DNA from: a virus
Virus record (IMG/VR): IMGVR_UViG_3300035670_000655
Span: 1 to 37,347 of that record
Strand: one strand, 5' to 3'
DNA length: 37,347 bases
Below the pieces are notes generated by a model. It saw nothing but the letters and a program-made list of their open reading frames with translations. It did no database searches and was not told the origin of the DNA. Positions 15,022-22,215 of the stretch are shown one piece after another. The stretch's first letter is position 1, and the number at the start of each line of letters is the position of its first letter. Both the position numbers and the translations under genes were made by a program.

Positions 15022-17223
15022 TCAAAACAGCCTCTTTTTAGATAGTTCTGCTTCCTCGAATGAAAGGTTATCTACGGCTTGTTTCCAATAGGATTCTTTA
15101 AGTTCCATACCAAGAAACCTGCGCTCCATTTGCAGAGAAACAACCCCTTCTGACCCGATGCCTCCGAATGGCGAAAGCACGATATCACCTTTGTTTGACC
15201 AGAGGCGCAACGCCCGCTCGATTACTTCTAGTTGAAGTGGGCAGATGTGGCGCTCGTCCTCGTCAGCTCTCGCCGAGCGATGTTGAAGCGTCTTGGATGG
15301 TTTGATATCCATCCAAACAGGCGAAGCGTATTCCTGCCACTCCTGAACCGGGAACGATTCATTTGTGTTCACGACAGGATTGGGATTATTTCCCGGCTTC
15401 CTCATCGTTACTAGGTAATCTGGTATTCCTTGGCGCGACATACAGGCGTCCTTTTTGAGTTGCTTGTGTAGAAGTCCGAGCGCCTTGGTGCGCTGCATGG
15501 CGGTAACTGGATCTTTCCAAATGGTTACTTCGCTGTGGTAAATGAATCCAGCGGCTTGAAATATTCTGATAAGATCGCCGCGGAAGTCGGTAATTCCGAT
15601 GAAGCCATCGCGGCACTTGGACGTTGGAAGATTCATGCAATGGAATGAAAGGTTGCGTCCTGGCTTTGTAACCCTGAACAAGTCAGCCGCGAGGAACTTC
15701 ATGTGATCGTAAAATTGCTGATGCGTGACGCAATTTCCCATGTCACGTTCGCTCGATGAGTAGGTATAAAGCGAAGCGAATGGAGGAGAGAAGATGCTAA
15801 AGTCGATTGATTCTGAATCGACATCTTTTATTAGCTCGCAACAATCTCCCAAGCGCATCACCCATGATTTACCTGATTCACTTTTCTCTTTGTAATCGAC
15901 TCGAGATTGAACGGCGTGTTCGATGTTAGCACGGCAAAGCTCGTGTGTTTGTGAGATCATGTTTTCCTGCATTGATTTGAACTCCGACTCTTTACGTTTG
16001 ATGTTTTCGACGATCATATCTTCGCGTGATCCCGTGATGACATGAACGACGACTCTCCTAGTCTGCCCGAATCTCCAGCATCGCCTGACTGCCTGGTAGT
16101 ACTGTTCAAACGAATCAGACAGTCCAACAAAGATCATTCTGGCGCAATGCTGCCAGTTCATTCCGAACCCTGCGATTGATGGCTTTGTTACTAGGATCTT
16201 GTAGCGCCCTTCCGAGAATCCTGTCAGCCGATCTTCCTTCTCGTCCGGTAAGTCCGAGCCTTTAATCTCGGTTGATCCTTCGATCAGTTTTCTGAGCATA
16301 TCGCTTTCCGAATTGAGATCACACCAAACTAGCCATGGTTCATCTGGATCGGCGCTGATTATTTCCGCTGCCTTGGCGCATCGAGCTTCTAGCGACGCCG
16401 ATCTAGCTTCTCGTCTTTCCTCTAATCCTCCGACTACTGGTGATCCGCTCAATGCTAGTGTTTTCTTCCCGCCGACAACGTGTTCTTTGATTTCAAGTGA
16501 TGGCAGATCAAATCCGCTGTCGTCGAATCCTAGATCAGACGGCTTTGTTATCATGACTGCCCATGATGAAACCCATCTCCAGAACGGTTCAACTGCGTGG
16601 CCTTTCAACCGCCAATCGGAGGTAGATCCGCCGTCATGAACAAAATACATGGAAAGCATCTCATGACGCTTCATCACGCCAAGAAACTCGGAATGTGTTC
16701 CTAGCTCGATGTGATCGTTCGGCGCTGGCGTTGCCGTGCAGCAAAGACGATATGGCGTTTGCGAAAACATCTCTGTTAGCATCTGGCGAAATTTTCCTTC
16801 ATGATGCTTGATGATGCTTGACTCGTCCAATACTACAGCTTGGTAATCGTCTGGGTTGAAATGCTCGATCATCTGGTAGTTTGTTATAGTAATCGGCAAA
16901 TCACTTGGCTTCCTCGAATATCCAACTTCTTCGATTCCGAACTTTATCGCTTCTCTTACTGTCTGCTGTGCAACGGCCAGCGGCGCTACGATTAACACCT
17001 TCCCGCCTGTTTTAAGATGAACCTGACGACACCACTCGAGTTGCATCGCGGTCTTGCCCATACCTGTTCCGGCGAAGACAGCGCAGCGGCCTTGTTTTAC
17101 CGCCCATTTGACGATTGCTTTTTGGAACGGAAAAAGGATTTGATTCAATTCAGCATCGTGAACATCGAATCCGCTAGGAAAGATCGCCGGAATTTTTTCC
17201 GAAAGAAACTGCTGGTAATTCAT
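15022..17223 (-). CDS. SF2 helicase - DNA methyltransferase fusion
   Basis: A 733-residue two-domain enzyme. Residues about 1-420 are a superfamily 2 (SNF2/DEAD-type) helicase: Walker A GTGMGKT (about 52-58), motif II DESS (133-136), motif III TATP (163-166) and motif VI QAVRRCWRFGQ (377-387). Residues about 455-733 are a DNA methyltransferase with catalytic SPPF (479-482) and, near the C-terminus, the SAM-binding FGGIG (about 686-690), so a permuted amino-methyltransferase of N4-cytosine or N6-adenine type. It may protect phage DNA from host restriction or act in replication. I chose the ATG at 17223, which has GGGAG five bases upstream; an ATG at 17235 has none. Confidence 0.85.
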   Translation of the reverse strand: MNYQQFLSEKIPAIFPSGFDVHDAELNQILFPFQKAIVKWAVKQGRCAVFAGTGMGKTAMQLEWCRQVHLKTGGKVLIVAPLAVAQQTVREAIKFGIEEVGYSRKPSDLPITITNYQMIEHFNPDDYQAVVLDESSIIKHHEGKFRQMLTEMFSQTPYRLCCTATPAPNDHIELGTHSEFLGVMKRHEMLSMYFVHDGGSTSDWRLKGHAVEPFWRWVSSWAVMITKPSDLGFDDSGFDLPSLEIKEHVVGGKKTLALSGSPVVGGLEERREARSASLEARCAKAAEIISADPDEPWLVWCDLNSESDMLRKLIEGSTEIKGSDLPDEKEDRLTGFSEGRYKILVTKPSIAGFGMNWQHCARMIFVGLSDSFEQYYQAVRRCWRFGQTRRVVVHVITGSREDMIVENIKRKESEFKSMQENMISQTHELCRANIEHAVQSRVDYKEKSESGKSWVMRLGDCCELIKDVDSESIDFSIFSPPFASLYTYSSSERDMGNCVTHQQFYDHMKFLAADLFRVTKPGRNLSFHCMNLPTSKCRDGFIGITDFRGDLIRIFQAAGFIYHSEVTIWKDPVTAMQRTKALGLLHKQLKKDACMSRQGIPDYLVTMRKPGNNPNPVVNTNESFPVQEWQEYASPVWMDIKPSKTLQHRSARADEDERHICPLQLEVIERALRLWSNKGDIVLSPFGGIGSEGVVSLQMERRFLGMELKESYWKQAVDNLSFEEAELSKKRLF

Positions 17224-17250
17224 TTTCACTCCCATTTTTTTGAGTGAAAA
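17223..17250 (-). promoter_or_regulatory. Palindrome covering the ribosome binding site of the helicase-methyltransferase
   Basis: TTTTCACTC (17250-17242) and GAGTGAAAA (17231-17223) are perfect 9-bp complements around a 10-base loop. As RNA, the stem would hide part of the GGGAG ribosome binding site and the A of the ATG. As DNA it is a symmetric operator-like site. Either form suggests control of this gene, possibly by its own product. Confidence 0.6.
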
Positions 17251-17280
17251 ACGATTACTCGAAGCAATCTAATTAGTCAA

Positions 17281-17637
17281 TCAGTAATCTCGCGGCCTAT
17301 TGCCTGGTGCGTATTTGTCGGCGACTGCTTTACCGAAATACTCGAAAAGCAACTTGCGATAGGATCGTTTGTGCGCTTTTTTGTCTCGGATTAGGATGAC
17401 GGCGTCGGAGCCGTTGTTGGTGACGATCTTGAGTTTGTAGCCGCGACGGTAATCCGTCCAGTTGTCACGTTTGAGCGAGATCACCCAACCGTTTGAGCCG
17501 ATTTTGTATCCGGGGAAATCAACTATGTCGAGCCATACCACCGGCGCACGTTTGGCGCGTCCGCCGGTAGAGATTTGCCGCAGGAGTTCTGCGGCGTCCT
17601 TGTCGTCATCGCTAACGAGATCGTCGGTGGCGGTCAT
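17281..17637 (-). CDS. NUMOD4-like domain protein without HNH
   Basis: A 118-residue protein. Residues about 35-65 (VVWLDIVDFPGYKIGSNGWV) match the NUMOD4 pattern 'W..I.gF.gYeVSn.GrV' found next to HNH nuclease domains of homing enzymes. The second half is basic (KAHKRSYRKLLFEYFG) but lacks the HNH cysteines, histidines and asparagine. It may be a DNA-binding remnant or a stand-alone binding protein. The ATG at 17637 overlaps the upstream stop as ATGA, so translation is coupled; codons further upstream are open but are not needed. Confidence 0.6.
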   Translation of the reverse strand: MTATDDLVSDDDKDAAELLRQISTGGRAKRAPVVWLDIVDFPGYKIGSNGWVISLKRDNWTDYRRGYKLKIVTNNGSDAVILIRDKKAHKRSYRKLLFEYFGKAVADKYAPGNRPRDY

Positions 17638-17888
17638 TTGGAGCCGTCCAATTCGGCGATGAACTGGCCGACGAGTTCCGAGCGACGGATCATTTTTTTG
17701 AGCGCCCGGCGACACCGCACCTTGAGCCAGAGATTAGATCCGCTGATGGCGAGTTGATCGACGATGCGCTCCGGCTGGCCGTCGGTTTCGGGAATGAAGA
17801 TTTGGACGACGTTTTTGCGTTTTCCGTCAATCATGGCCGGTGAAACTCTTACCTGCGGGGATGCTTTCGTTGTGACTTTTTTTGACAT
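17634..17888 (-). CDS. Small basic hypothetical protein
   Basis: An 84-residue basic protein (MSKKVTTKASPQVRVSPAMI..), with a hydrophobic strand NVVQIFIPE and a basic helix (LKVRCRRALKKMIRRSELVG). No family is recognised; the basic helix suggests nucleic acid binding. I chose the ATG at 17888 because CAGGAG lies six bases upstream. It is coupled to the next gene by an ATGA overlap. Confidence 0.65.
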   Translation of the reverse strand: MSKKVTTKASPQVRVSPAMIDGKRKNVVQIFIPETDGQPERIVDQLAISGSNLWLKVRCRRALKKMIRRSELVGQFIAELDGSK

Positions 17889-17924
17889 GAATTGCTCCTG
17901 TAAATTAGAGCAATCATCACCCAA

Positions 17925-18146
17925 CTATTTTGACTCCGCAATCCATTTCTTTGCCGCTTCTACGGCGGCAGCGCATTTTACGCAACCGCCGTTGGACGAT
18001 TCAGGCGAGCAGTTTTTTGCTAGGCGCAATTCAATGCGTCCGTAGAGAACGAACCGGATATTGGCCGCCTTATGGGCGTTCGCTCCCGTGACGACCTCGC
18101 ATTCGATACGGCGCAAAAGTTCTGGCATTTCTAGGCATCGGCACAT
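17925..18146 (-). CDS. Small cysteine-containing hypothetical protein
   Basis: A 73-residue protein with CRCLE at the start and NC..GGCVKCAAAVEAAKKW in the second half, so it has two close cysteine pairs and could bind a metal ion. A strong GGGGAGGTG ribosome binding site precedes the ATG. It lies between the DnaC-like loader and small basic genes in the replication block. No family is recognised. Confidence 0.65.
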   Translation of the reverse strand: MCRCLEMPELLRRIECEVVTGANAHKAANIRFVLYGRIELRLAKNCSPESSNGGCVKCAAAVEAAKKWIAESK

Positions 18147-18236
18147 GATTGCACCTCCCCTTTTGATCTTAGAAGATTATCGTCCTTTTCTGGCTGATAC
18201 CTTACGCGCCATGTTTTGCATAGAAATAACGCTTAA

Positions 18237-18944
18237 TTATCGGCGCTTAATCCTTGCGTCTGGCCCGACGATCTTAAAATACTCCAGCGATGCTAGACGG
18301 CTGCATAGGCGCCCGCCCCAATGCAGCGTGAGGTTTTTCGGATCGACGTTTGACGTGACGCCCGTGAATTTTTGGTGCGATAGCCTCGCGCCGATGATGT
18401 CCTCGAGTTGGCTCTCGGCCCATTCAGAGAGTTTTTCGGCACCTAGGTCGTCGATAAAAAGCGCCTGGATTGATGACAGTCGTTCGATGCGGCGCAGCCT
18501 GGTTTGCAAATCCATCAGCGAGTCGATCAATCGCTTTGACGACCAAACCTCAGTTTCACGTTTTGCATCGACCAGCCTACGGGCGAGGGCCGCCGCTAGA
18601 TGGGTTTTACCGGTTCCGGGCGTTCCCCACAAATAGATACCAACACCGTCGCCGTCATGCTCTCTGAGCCGGTTTGCCGCCGCCTGATTTCCCGGCGCCA
18701 GCTTAAAGCCGTCGAAAGAATACGCCCTCCAATCGAGGCCGCTTCCGGCGAAGACGATATCCAACACCGCCGCAGCCGATCCGAGTTTCGCTTTCGCGTC
18801 TTCGGCCTCGCGGCGCTGCAACATGAGTTCCTCGCACGCCTCGTGGCCCTCCCATGATGGGTAGCGGCGGATTATCCCGCCTAACTGGAACTCCCGATAT
18901 GGTCGCGGGAAGCCGCAAAAGGCGCATTCCATCTCGTGGTTCAT
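18237..18944 (-). CDS. DnaC/IstB-like AAA+ helicase loader
   Basis: A 235-residue ATPase that probably loads the host replicative helicase onto the phage origin. The N-terminus has a small metal-binding pattern (C7, C10, H34, C37). The AAA+ core has Walker A GTPGTGKT (107-114), Walker B ALFIDDLG (161-168), and further on LSHQKFTGVTSNVD with the expected sensor-1 region. It overlaps the upstream initiator gene as ATGA, the common initiator-loader pairing. No replicative helicase gene is present, so the host helicase is probably used. Confidence 0.87.
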   Translation of the reverse strand: MNHEMECAFCGFPRPYREFQLGGIIRRYPSWEGHEACEELMLQRREAEDAKAKLGSAAAVLDIVFAGSGLDWRAYSFDGFKLAPGNQAAANRLREHDGDGVGIYLWGTPGTGKTHLAAALARRLVDAKRETEVWSSKRLIDSLMDLQTRLRRIERLSSIQALFIDDLGAEKLSEWAESQLEDIIGARLSHQKFTGVTSNVDPKNLTLHWGGRLCSRLASLEYFKIVGPDARIKRR

Positions 18945-19894
18945 ATTTTCTCCCCAGCAGCGCGACGACGCGCTATAGCCTCATCCGTCCAATGTTCGTT
19001 CTGGTCTTGTGGCACAACGAATTCGTACTCGACAAGCGAGTTCCTGTGGTCGGTTACTTTTTTCTGAGCTGGCGCCCGCTGGTTGAAAGCCCCAGCCTCG
19101 AACTTGTCGAGGATTCCAGCCGAGGTCGCATAATCGAACGTGGCCTTCCAACCTGACGGGTTGTCTCCAAGCCCCCAGGGCCACGCAGAAACGCTTTTGA
19201 ACACAGACCGCCACTTCTCCATGTCCGGCTCCTCTCGGAGCCTAGCGTTGATCCTGCCGGCTCGTGGGACGGATATTTTTGACGGGTTGACTGCGGGCAG
19301 TCTCCCGCGCTCCTGGTTCCATATTTCCATTAGCGCCCGAAGATCCTCTATTGGACGACCGTCTTTTTTTGACCTCCCATTTTTGGCCCCATCGTCCCCG
19401 GCGCCAGCCGGGTGAGAAACGGCAGTTTCGACGAGAGATACGTTAGTATCTCTAATTTCTTCTTTAGGTGTAGGTGTAGGTGTAGGTGTAGGGGTTGACA
19501 TTTTGTTAACGGCATGTGGACGTGTCGTTGACGCCTCCCTCGATCTAGCCGAAGCCAAACCTGCGGCTCTATTCCTTGCCGAAATGCTATCTTTGCTTGC
19601 GATTCGCTTGGCATTTCCAGAAATTTCAAACCTTTCTTCCCCTACCTCTTTTAGCAGACCAGCGGCCTCTAATGCGCGGACAAAAAGAACATCCTTTTTT
19701 TTTGAATTGCGTGTTCGATCCGACGCGGTAAACTGGATGAATTCCGAAAAAGTGACCGTTAGCAATCTTGCTTTTTGCGTCGTCTGCCAAAGCAATATCA
19801 ACGCGCCAACGATCTCGCGCTTACTCATCCCCGTCGCCGCCATTATGATCTCAACGTGACCCTCGAGAAGAAATTCATCTGCCAGGTATGCCAT
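18941..19894 (-). CDS. Replication initiator / replisome organiser
   Basis: A 317-residue protein. Residues 1-110 look like a winged-helix domain (GMSKREIVGALILLWQTTQK). Residues about 112-145 are a basic, then Pro-Thr repeat linker. The C-terminal domain (LMEIWNQERGRLPAVNPSKI .. DNPSGWKATFDYATSAGILD) matches the C-terminal region common in phage replication proteins that recruit the helicase loader. It precedes the DnaC-like gene and overlaps it by four bases. Origin binding by the N-terminal domain is inferred. Confidence 0.75.
   Translation of the reverse strand: MAYLADEFLLEGHVEIIMAATGMSKREIVGALILLWQTTQKARLLTVTFSEFIQFTASDRTRNSKKKDVLFVRALEAAGLLKEVGEERFEISGNAKRIASKDSISARNRAAGLASARSREASTTRPHAVNKMSTPTPTPTPTPKEEIRDTNVSLVETAVSHPAGAGDDGAKNGRSKKDGRPIEDLRALMEIWNQERGRLPAVNPSKISVPRAGRINARLREEPDMEKWRSVFKSVSAWPWGLGDNPSGWKATFDYATSAGILDKFEAGAFNQRAPAQKKVTDHRNSLVEYEFVVPQDQNEHWTDEAIARRRAAGEKI
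19465..19493 (-). repeat. Hexanucleotide repeat coding Pro-Thr linker
   Basis: Plus strand shows tandem taggtg units; on the coding strand they read CCTACA and give a Pro-Thr dipeptide run in the replication initiator linker. Because the unit is six bases, copy number can change without breaking the frame, so the linker length may vary between relatives. Confidence 0.85.
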
Positions 19895-20139
19895 TAGGCC
19901 ATACCTCGCGCTTTAAGGGCGTCACGATAACGCTGGCACTTTGCCTCAGACTCGGCAAGAATCGCGTTGTTTTGTTCGCGGCAATATGCTTCGAAATCGT
20001 TCGGGTGGATTACCCAGGCTCTTGAGATTTGCCGCGCCGCCAGCGACTTTGACCAAATCGCGTTGTAGATCCGCATGGGATTGCAGTTGATCAATTTGGC
20101 GCAGTCGTAGACCGAAAGCATTTCCCGTTCTGTGATCAT
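19894..20139 (-). CDS. Excisionase/MerR-type helix-turn-helix protein
   Basis: An 81-residue DNA-binding protein. Residues 8-55 (LSVYDCAKLINCNPMRIYNA, then AWVIHPNDFEAYC) follow the HTH_17/excisionase pattern: helix-turn-helix, short wing, then 'V...DLe.y'. With no integrase in the genome it is more likely a transcription or replication regulator than a true excisionase. It is the first gene of the replication block; its stop and the next start overlap as TAATG. GGAGGTGAT precedes the ATG. Confidence 0.75.
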   Translation of the reverse strand: MITEREMLSVYDCAKLINCNPMRIYNAIWSKSLAARQISRAWVIHPNDFEAYCREQNNAILAESEAKCQRYRDALKARGMA

Positions 20140-20283
20140 TTTATCACCTCCAAAGTGGTTGAGTTTATCGAGCCTATAGCGGCCTTTTTGGAAAAAAAAG
20201 CGGATTGTGACGCTTGCTAAAAATACTCTTCATTTTTTCTCGTTGACGACTATGATCGAATAACACATCAACGGAGGGCCATT
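20140..20283. promoter_or_regulatory. Divergent intergenic region between the replication block and the protease unit
   Basis: A 144-bp AT-rich gap with genes leaving on both sides. On the plus strand tatgat (20251-20256) could be a -10 box, about 12 bases before a likely transcript start, with GGAGGG (20273-20278) placed well for the protease ATG. No good -35 box at the usual spacing is clear; ttgacg at 20242-20247 is too close. On the minus strand a promoter is expected but I cannot point to one with confidence. Confidence 0.4.
20143..20156 (-). repeat. Shared 14-bp leader element, copy 1
   Basis: ACTTTGGAGGTGAT just before the HTH gene start is identical to the sequence before the YqaJ gene start (27093-27080). 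It contains the ribosome binding site. The identity extends past the Shine-Dalgarno core, so the two early blocks may share a leader that is controlled in the same way. Confidence 0.6.
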
Positions 20284-21243
20284 ATGTCAAAGATCGCGTT
20301 TGTGCTTCTGTTTGTCCCGGCTATCGCTATGGCGGCTGATTGGATCGGCGCCGATGGGCCGACCTACAAAACCAAGGAGGGCTTTCGCGGCGACGAATAC
20401 GCGACTGGCCTCGTGATCCCCAGCGATTGGGAATCCCGCCGCGCCCCGGCTCCGAAGGACGCCTATTTCTACCGCGGCGAGCTTCCGAAAAAATGGGATT
20501 GGCGCGAGCATAACGGCGGCATCGGGCCGATCCGAAACCAGGGCAATTGCGGGTCGTGCTGGGCGTTCTCAGCCTATGCCACGATGTCGGACGTGCTGGC
20601 GCTCCACGGCAAAGGCGTCCAGGATCTCAGCGAACAGCATCTCGTGTCCTGCGACAAAAAGAGCTACGGTTGCCAAGGCGGCTGGTTTCATACGGGGTTC
20701 GAGTTGGTGAAAGCCGAAGGCGATGTTCAAGAGTCTGTCTTCCCCTACAAGGCGCAGGATCTTAGCTGCCCTGCATCTCTTCCCCACGGAGACAAGATCG
20801 TTTCTTACCGAGAACTCGCCAACGGTGTCGCCGGCGTCGAAGACATCAAACGGGCCATCTACACCTACGGCCCCGTGTCGGTAGCAGTCAGCGCGACCGG
20901 CGACTTTGGCAGCTACTCGAGCGGTATCTACAATTCGGCGACAAGCGGCGCCATCAATCACGCCGTCAACCTCGTCGGATGGGACGACACGGCGCAGCCC
21001 CCGCATTGGATCATGCGTAACTCGTGGAGCGCATCGTGGGGCGAATCAGGCTATATGCGGATCGCCTACGGATCGAAAAAGATCGGCTACGCGGCGACCT
21101 ATATCGACGTGTTCGGCCCGATCCCGCACGACAACCAGCCCGATCCGACTCCGACGCCAGATCCGACACCTGGCCCCGGCCCAAACCCGGAGCCGTGTGA
21201 ACCTTGTACCTTTTGGCGCTGGATCAAAAACCTGTTCGACTAA
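20284..21243 (+). CDS. Secreted C1A papain-like cysteine protease
   Basis: A 319-residue enzyme. Residues 1-17 form a Sec signal peptide with likely cleavage after AMA. Residues 18-69 are a short pro-region, shorter than in papain. The peptidase domain has oxyanion Gln86, catalytic Cys92 in GNCGSCWAFS, His226 in AINHAVNLVGW and Asn246 in RNSWSASWGESGYM, plus the LSEQHLVSCD and GCQGGW landmarks of family C1A. So the catalytic set is complete. Residues 285-306 are a Pro-rich linker ending CEPC, then a short WRWIKNLF tail. It is one of only two plus-strand genes and begins after GGAGGG. Targets are unknown: export from the host or action in the envelope are both possible. Such proteases are rare in phages. 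Confidence 0.92.
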   Translation: MSKIAFVLLFVPAIAMAADWIGADGPTYKTKEGFRGDEYATGLVIPSDWESRRAPAPKDAYFYRGELPKKWDWREHNGGIGPIRNQGNCGSCWAFSAYATMSDVLALHGKGVQDLSEQHLVSCDKKSYGCQGGWFHTGFELVKAEGDVQESVFPYKAQDLSCPASLPHGDKIVSYRELANGVAGVEDIKRAIYTYGPVSVAVSATGDFGSYSSGIYNSATSGAINHAVNLVGWDDTAQPPHWIMRNSWSASWGESGYMRIAYGSKKIGYAATYIDVFGPIPHDNQPDPTPTPDPTPGPGPNPEPCEPCTFWRWIKNLFD

Positions 21244-21256
21244 ACCAGGAGGAACG

Positions 21257-21493
21257 ATGAAAGCCATGATGCTCGCAATGTTCGTTGCTATGTCTCCGAT
21301 GACCGCCGCCGCGTTTACCTCTGATTGCGATTGCGACTGCGATTGCGATTGCGATTGTGGTGACTGCGATGGCTGCGACGGCGGCTGCGATTGTGGCGGC
21401 TGCGACGGCGGCTGCGATTGTGGCGGCTGCGACGGCGGCTGCGACGGCGGCTGCGACGGCGGCTGCGATGGCGGCGGATGTAATCCTGGCTGA
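21257..21493 (+). CDS. Secreted Cys-Asp-Gly repeat peptide
   Basis: A 78-residue peptide starting 13 bases after the protease stop, with AGGAGG before the ATG. Residues 1-19 are a Met/Ala-rich signal peptide with likely cleavage after TAAA. The mature part (about 59 residues) is almost only Cys, Asp and Gly: six Asp-Cys pairs in a row, then CDGG and CDCGG units, ending CNPG. I count 18 Cys and 16 Asp. It has no aromatic or basic residue after the signal apart from one Phe. High thiol and carboxylate content suggests metal binding or heavy disulphide formation. I know no family for it. The repeats (tgcgacggcggc-type units) may vary in number. Confidence 0.85.
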   Translation: MKAMMLAMFVAMSPMTAAAFTSDCDCDCDCDCDCGDCDGCDGGCDCGGCDGGCDCGGCDGGCDGGCDGGCDGGGCNPG

Positions 21494-21509
21494 TTCCTTT
21501 AAGCGGAAG

Positions 21510-21538
21510 AAAAAAGCCGGGAGCGACCCGGCTTTTTT
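21510..21538. terminator. Strong bidirectional intrinsic terminator
   Basis: Six A, then gccggg (21516-21521), loop agcga, cccggc (21527-21532), then six T. The 6-bp GC stem is perfect and extends with A-T pairs. It works on the plus strand for the protease unit and, because of the A-run, also on the minus strand for the accessory block that ends at 21548. Confidence 0.93.
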
Positions 21539-21547
21539 AATTCAGAC

Positions 21548-21925
21548 TTACGCACGCAGCCTAGTATTCCAGGCGAGAATCGCATTTTCGTTCGTATCTG
21601 ATGACGGCCCCTCCGCATCACACGCCGTACAGCAAACAGAAAACACGCATCGTAATTCGTTCACCATCACGGACGACGATGCACAAAACGGGCATTTGTG
21701 CGGCGTTAACTCGTCTGACATCGAATACTCGTAAATTCCGTTCGTAGCTGAATCGAATCGGCGCCTGTAAATTGATACGTTGCGCTCCTTTTTCAGCGTC
21801 GTTAGCATCGAGGAAACATAATGAGTATCGCGCACGCCGATGCCTGTTGCGATTTGCGCCAGCGTTCTCCACTTGCCGTCAATCATCAGATTGTAAATTT
21901 GCTCGACGGTCTTTTTAATCGACAC
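21548..21925 (-). CDS. Winged-helix plus Lar-like zinc ribbon protein
   Basis: A 125-residue protein. Residues 1-65 look like a winged helix (TVEQIYNLMIDGKWRTLAQI, then VSSMLTTLKKERNV). The C-terminal part has CPFCASSSV .. CCTACDAEGPSS .. ILAWNTR, the pattern of Lar (restriction alleviation) zinc ribbons. Lar proteins can modify host type I restriction, but most phage copies are untested. I chose the GTG at 21925, which overlaps the upstream gene end; the frame is open to a TTG at 21961. It is the last gene before the two-way terminator. Confidence 0.7.
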   Translation of the reverse strand: MSIKKTVEQIYNLMIDGKWRTLAQIATGIGVRDTHYVSSMLTTLKKERNVSIYRRRFDSATNGIYEYSMSDELTPHKCPFCASSSVMVNELRCVFSVCCTACDAEGPSSDTNENAILAWNTRLRA

Positions 21926-22184
21926 CTTCGACCTCGCTTGGACGCAGGTTGATAAATCCAAGGTCGATCAGAGTCAATACAAGATTCGGCTGGCGGCCCG
22001 GATCGTAGGCAACTTCAATTGCGGCCTCGATGACTTCCCGCATCTTATCGACTTCGCGCTTCGATGCAGCCTTTCCCCACCAGTAGGCGTCCGCCTCTGA
22101 TGTGCATTCCGCGCATTGGCGGCGTCCGTATTGATCTTTGAGAATCAGGATAACTTTTCCTCCACAAAATGGACATGAATTCAT
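21915..22184 (-). CDS. Zinc-ribbon protein
   Basis: An 89-residue protein with an N-terminal zinc ribbon (CPFCGGKVILI .. CAECTSEADAYWWGKA) and a helical C-terminal half (KREVDKMREVIEAAIEVAYD). The ribbon is Lar-like but the usual 'WNtR' end is replaced by YWWGKA. The ATG at 22184 has a GAGGGAAG ribosome binding site; a short open extension upstream lacks one. Role unknown; its neighbours are similar small Cys proteins. Confidence 0.7.
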   Translation of the reverse strand: MNSCPFCGGKVILILKDQYGRRQCAECTSEADAYWWGKAASKREVDKMREVIEAAIEVAYDPGRQPNLVLTLIDLGFINLRPSEVEGVD

Positions 22185-22215
22185 TCTTCCCTCTCGCCTG
22201 ATTTCCATTTGATCC

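Noticed and set aside
19894-20139. Excisionase as a sign of a temperate phage
   Set aside because: The HTH pattern fits excisionases, but no integrase, repressor or attachment site was found, so a regulator or replication role is more likely.
20242-20256. ttgacg with tatgat as a full promoter for the protease
   Set aside because: The two boxes are only a few bases apart, not about 17, so they cannot be a standard pair; only the tatgat box is kept as a weak candidate.
20906-21493. A 195-residue plus-strand frame that includes the Cys-Asp-Gly peptide
   Set aside because: Its first part is a shadow of the protease gene. The real start is the ATG at 21257 with AGGAGG upstream and a signal peptide.
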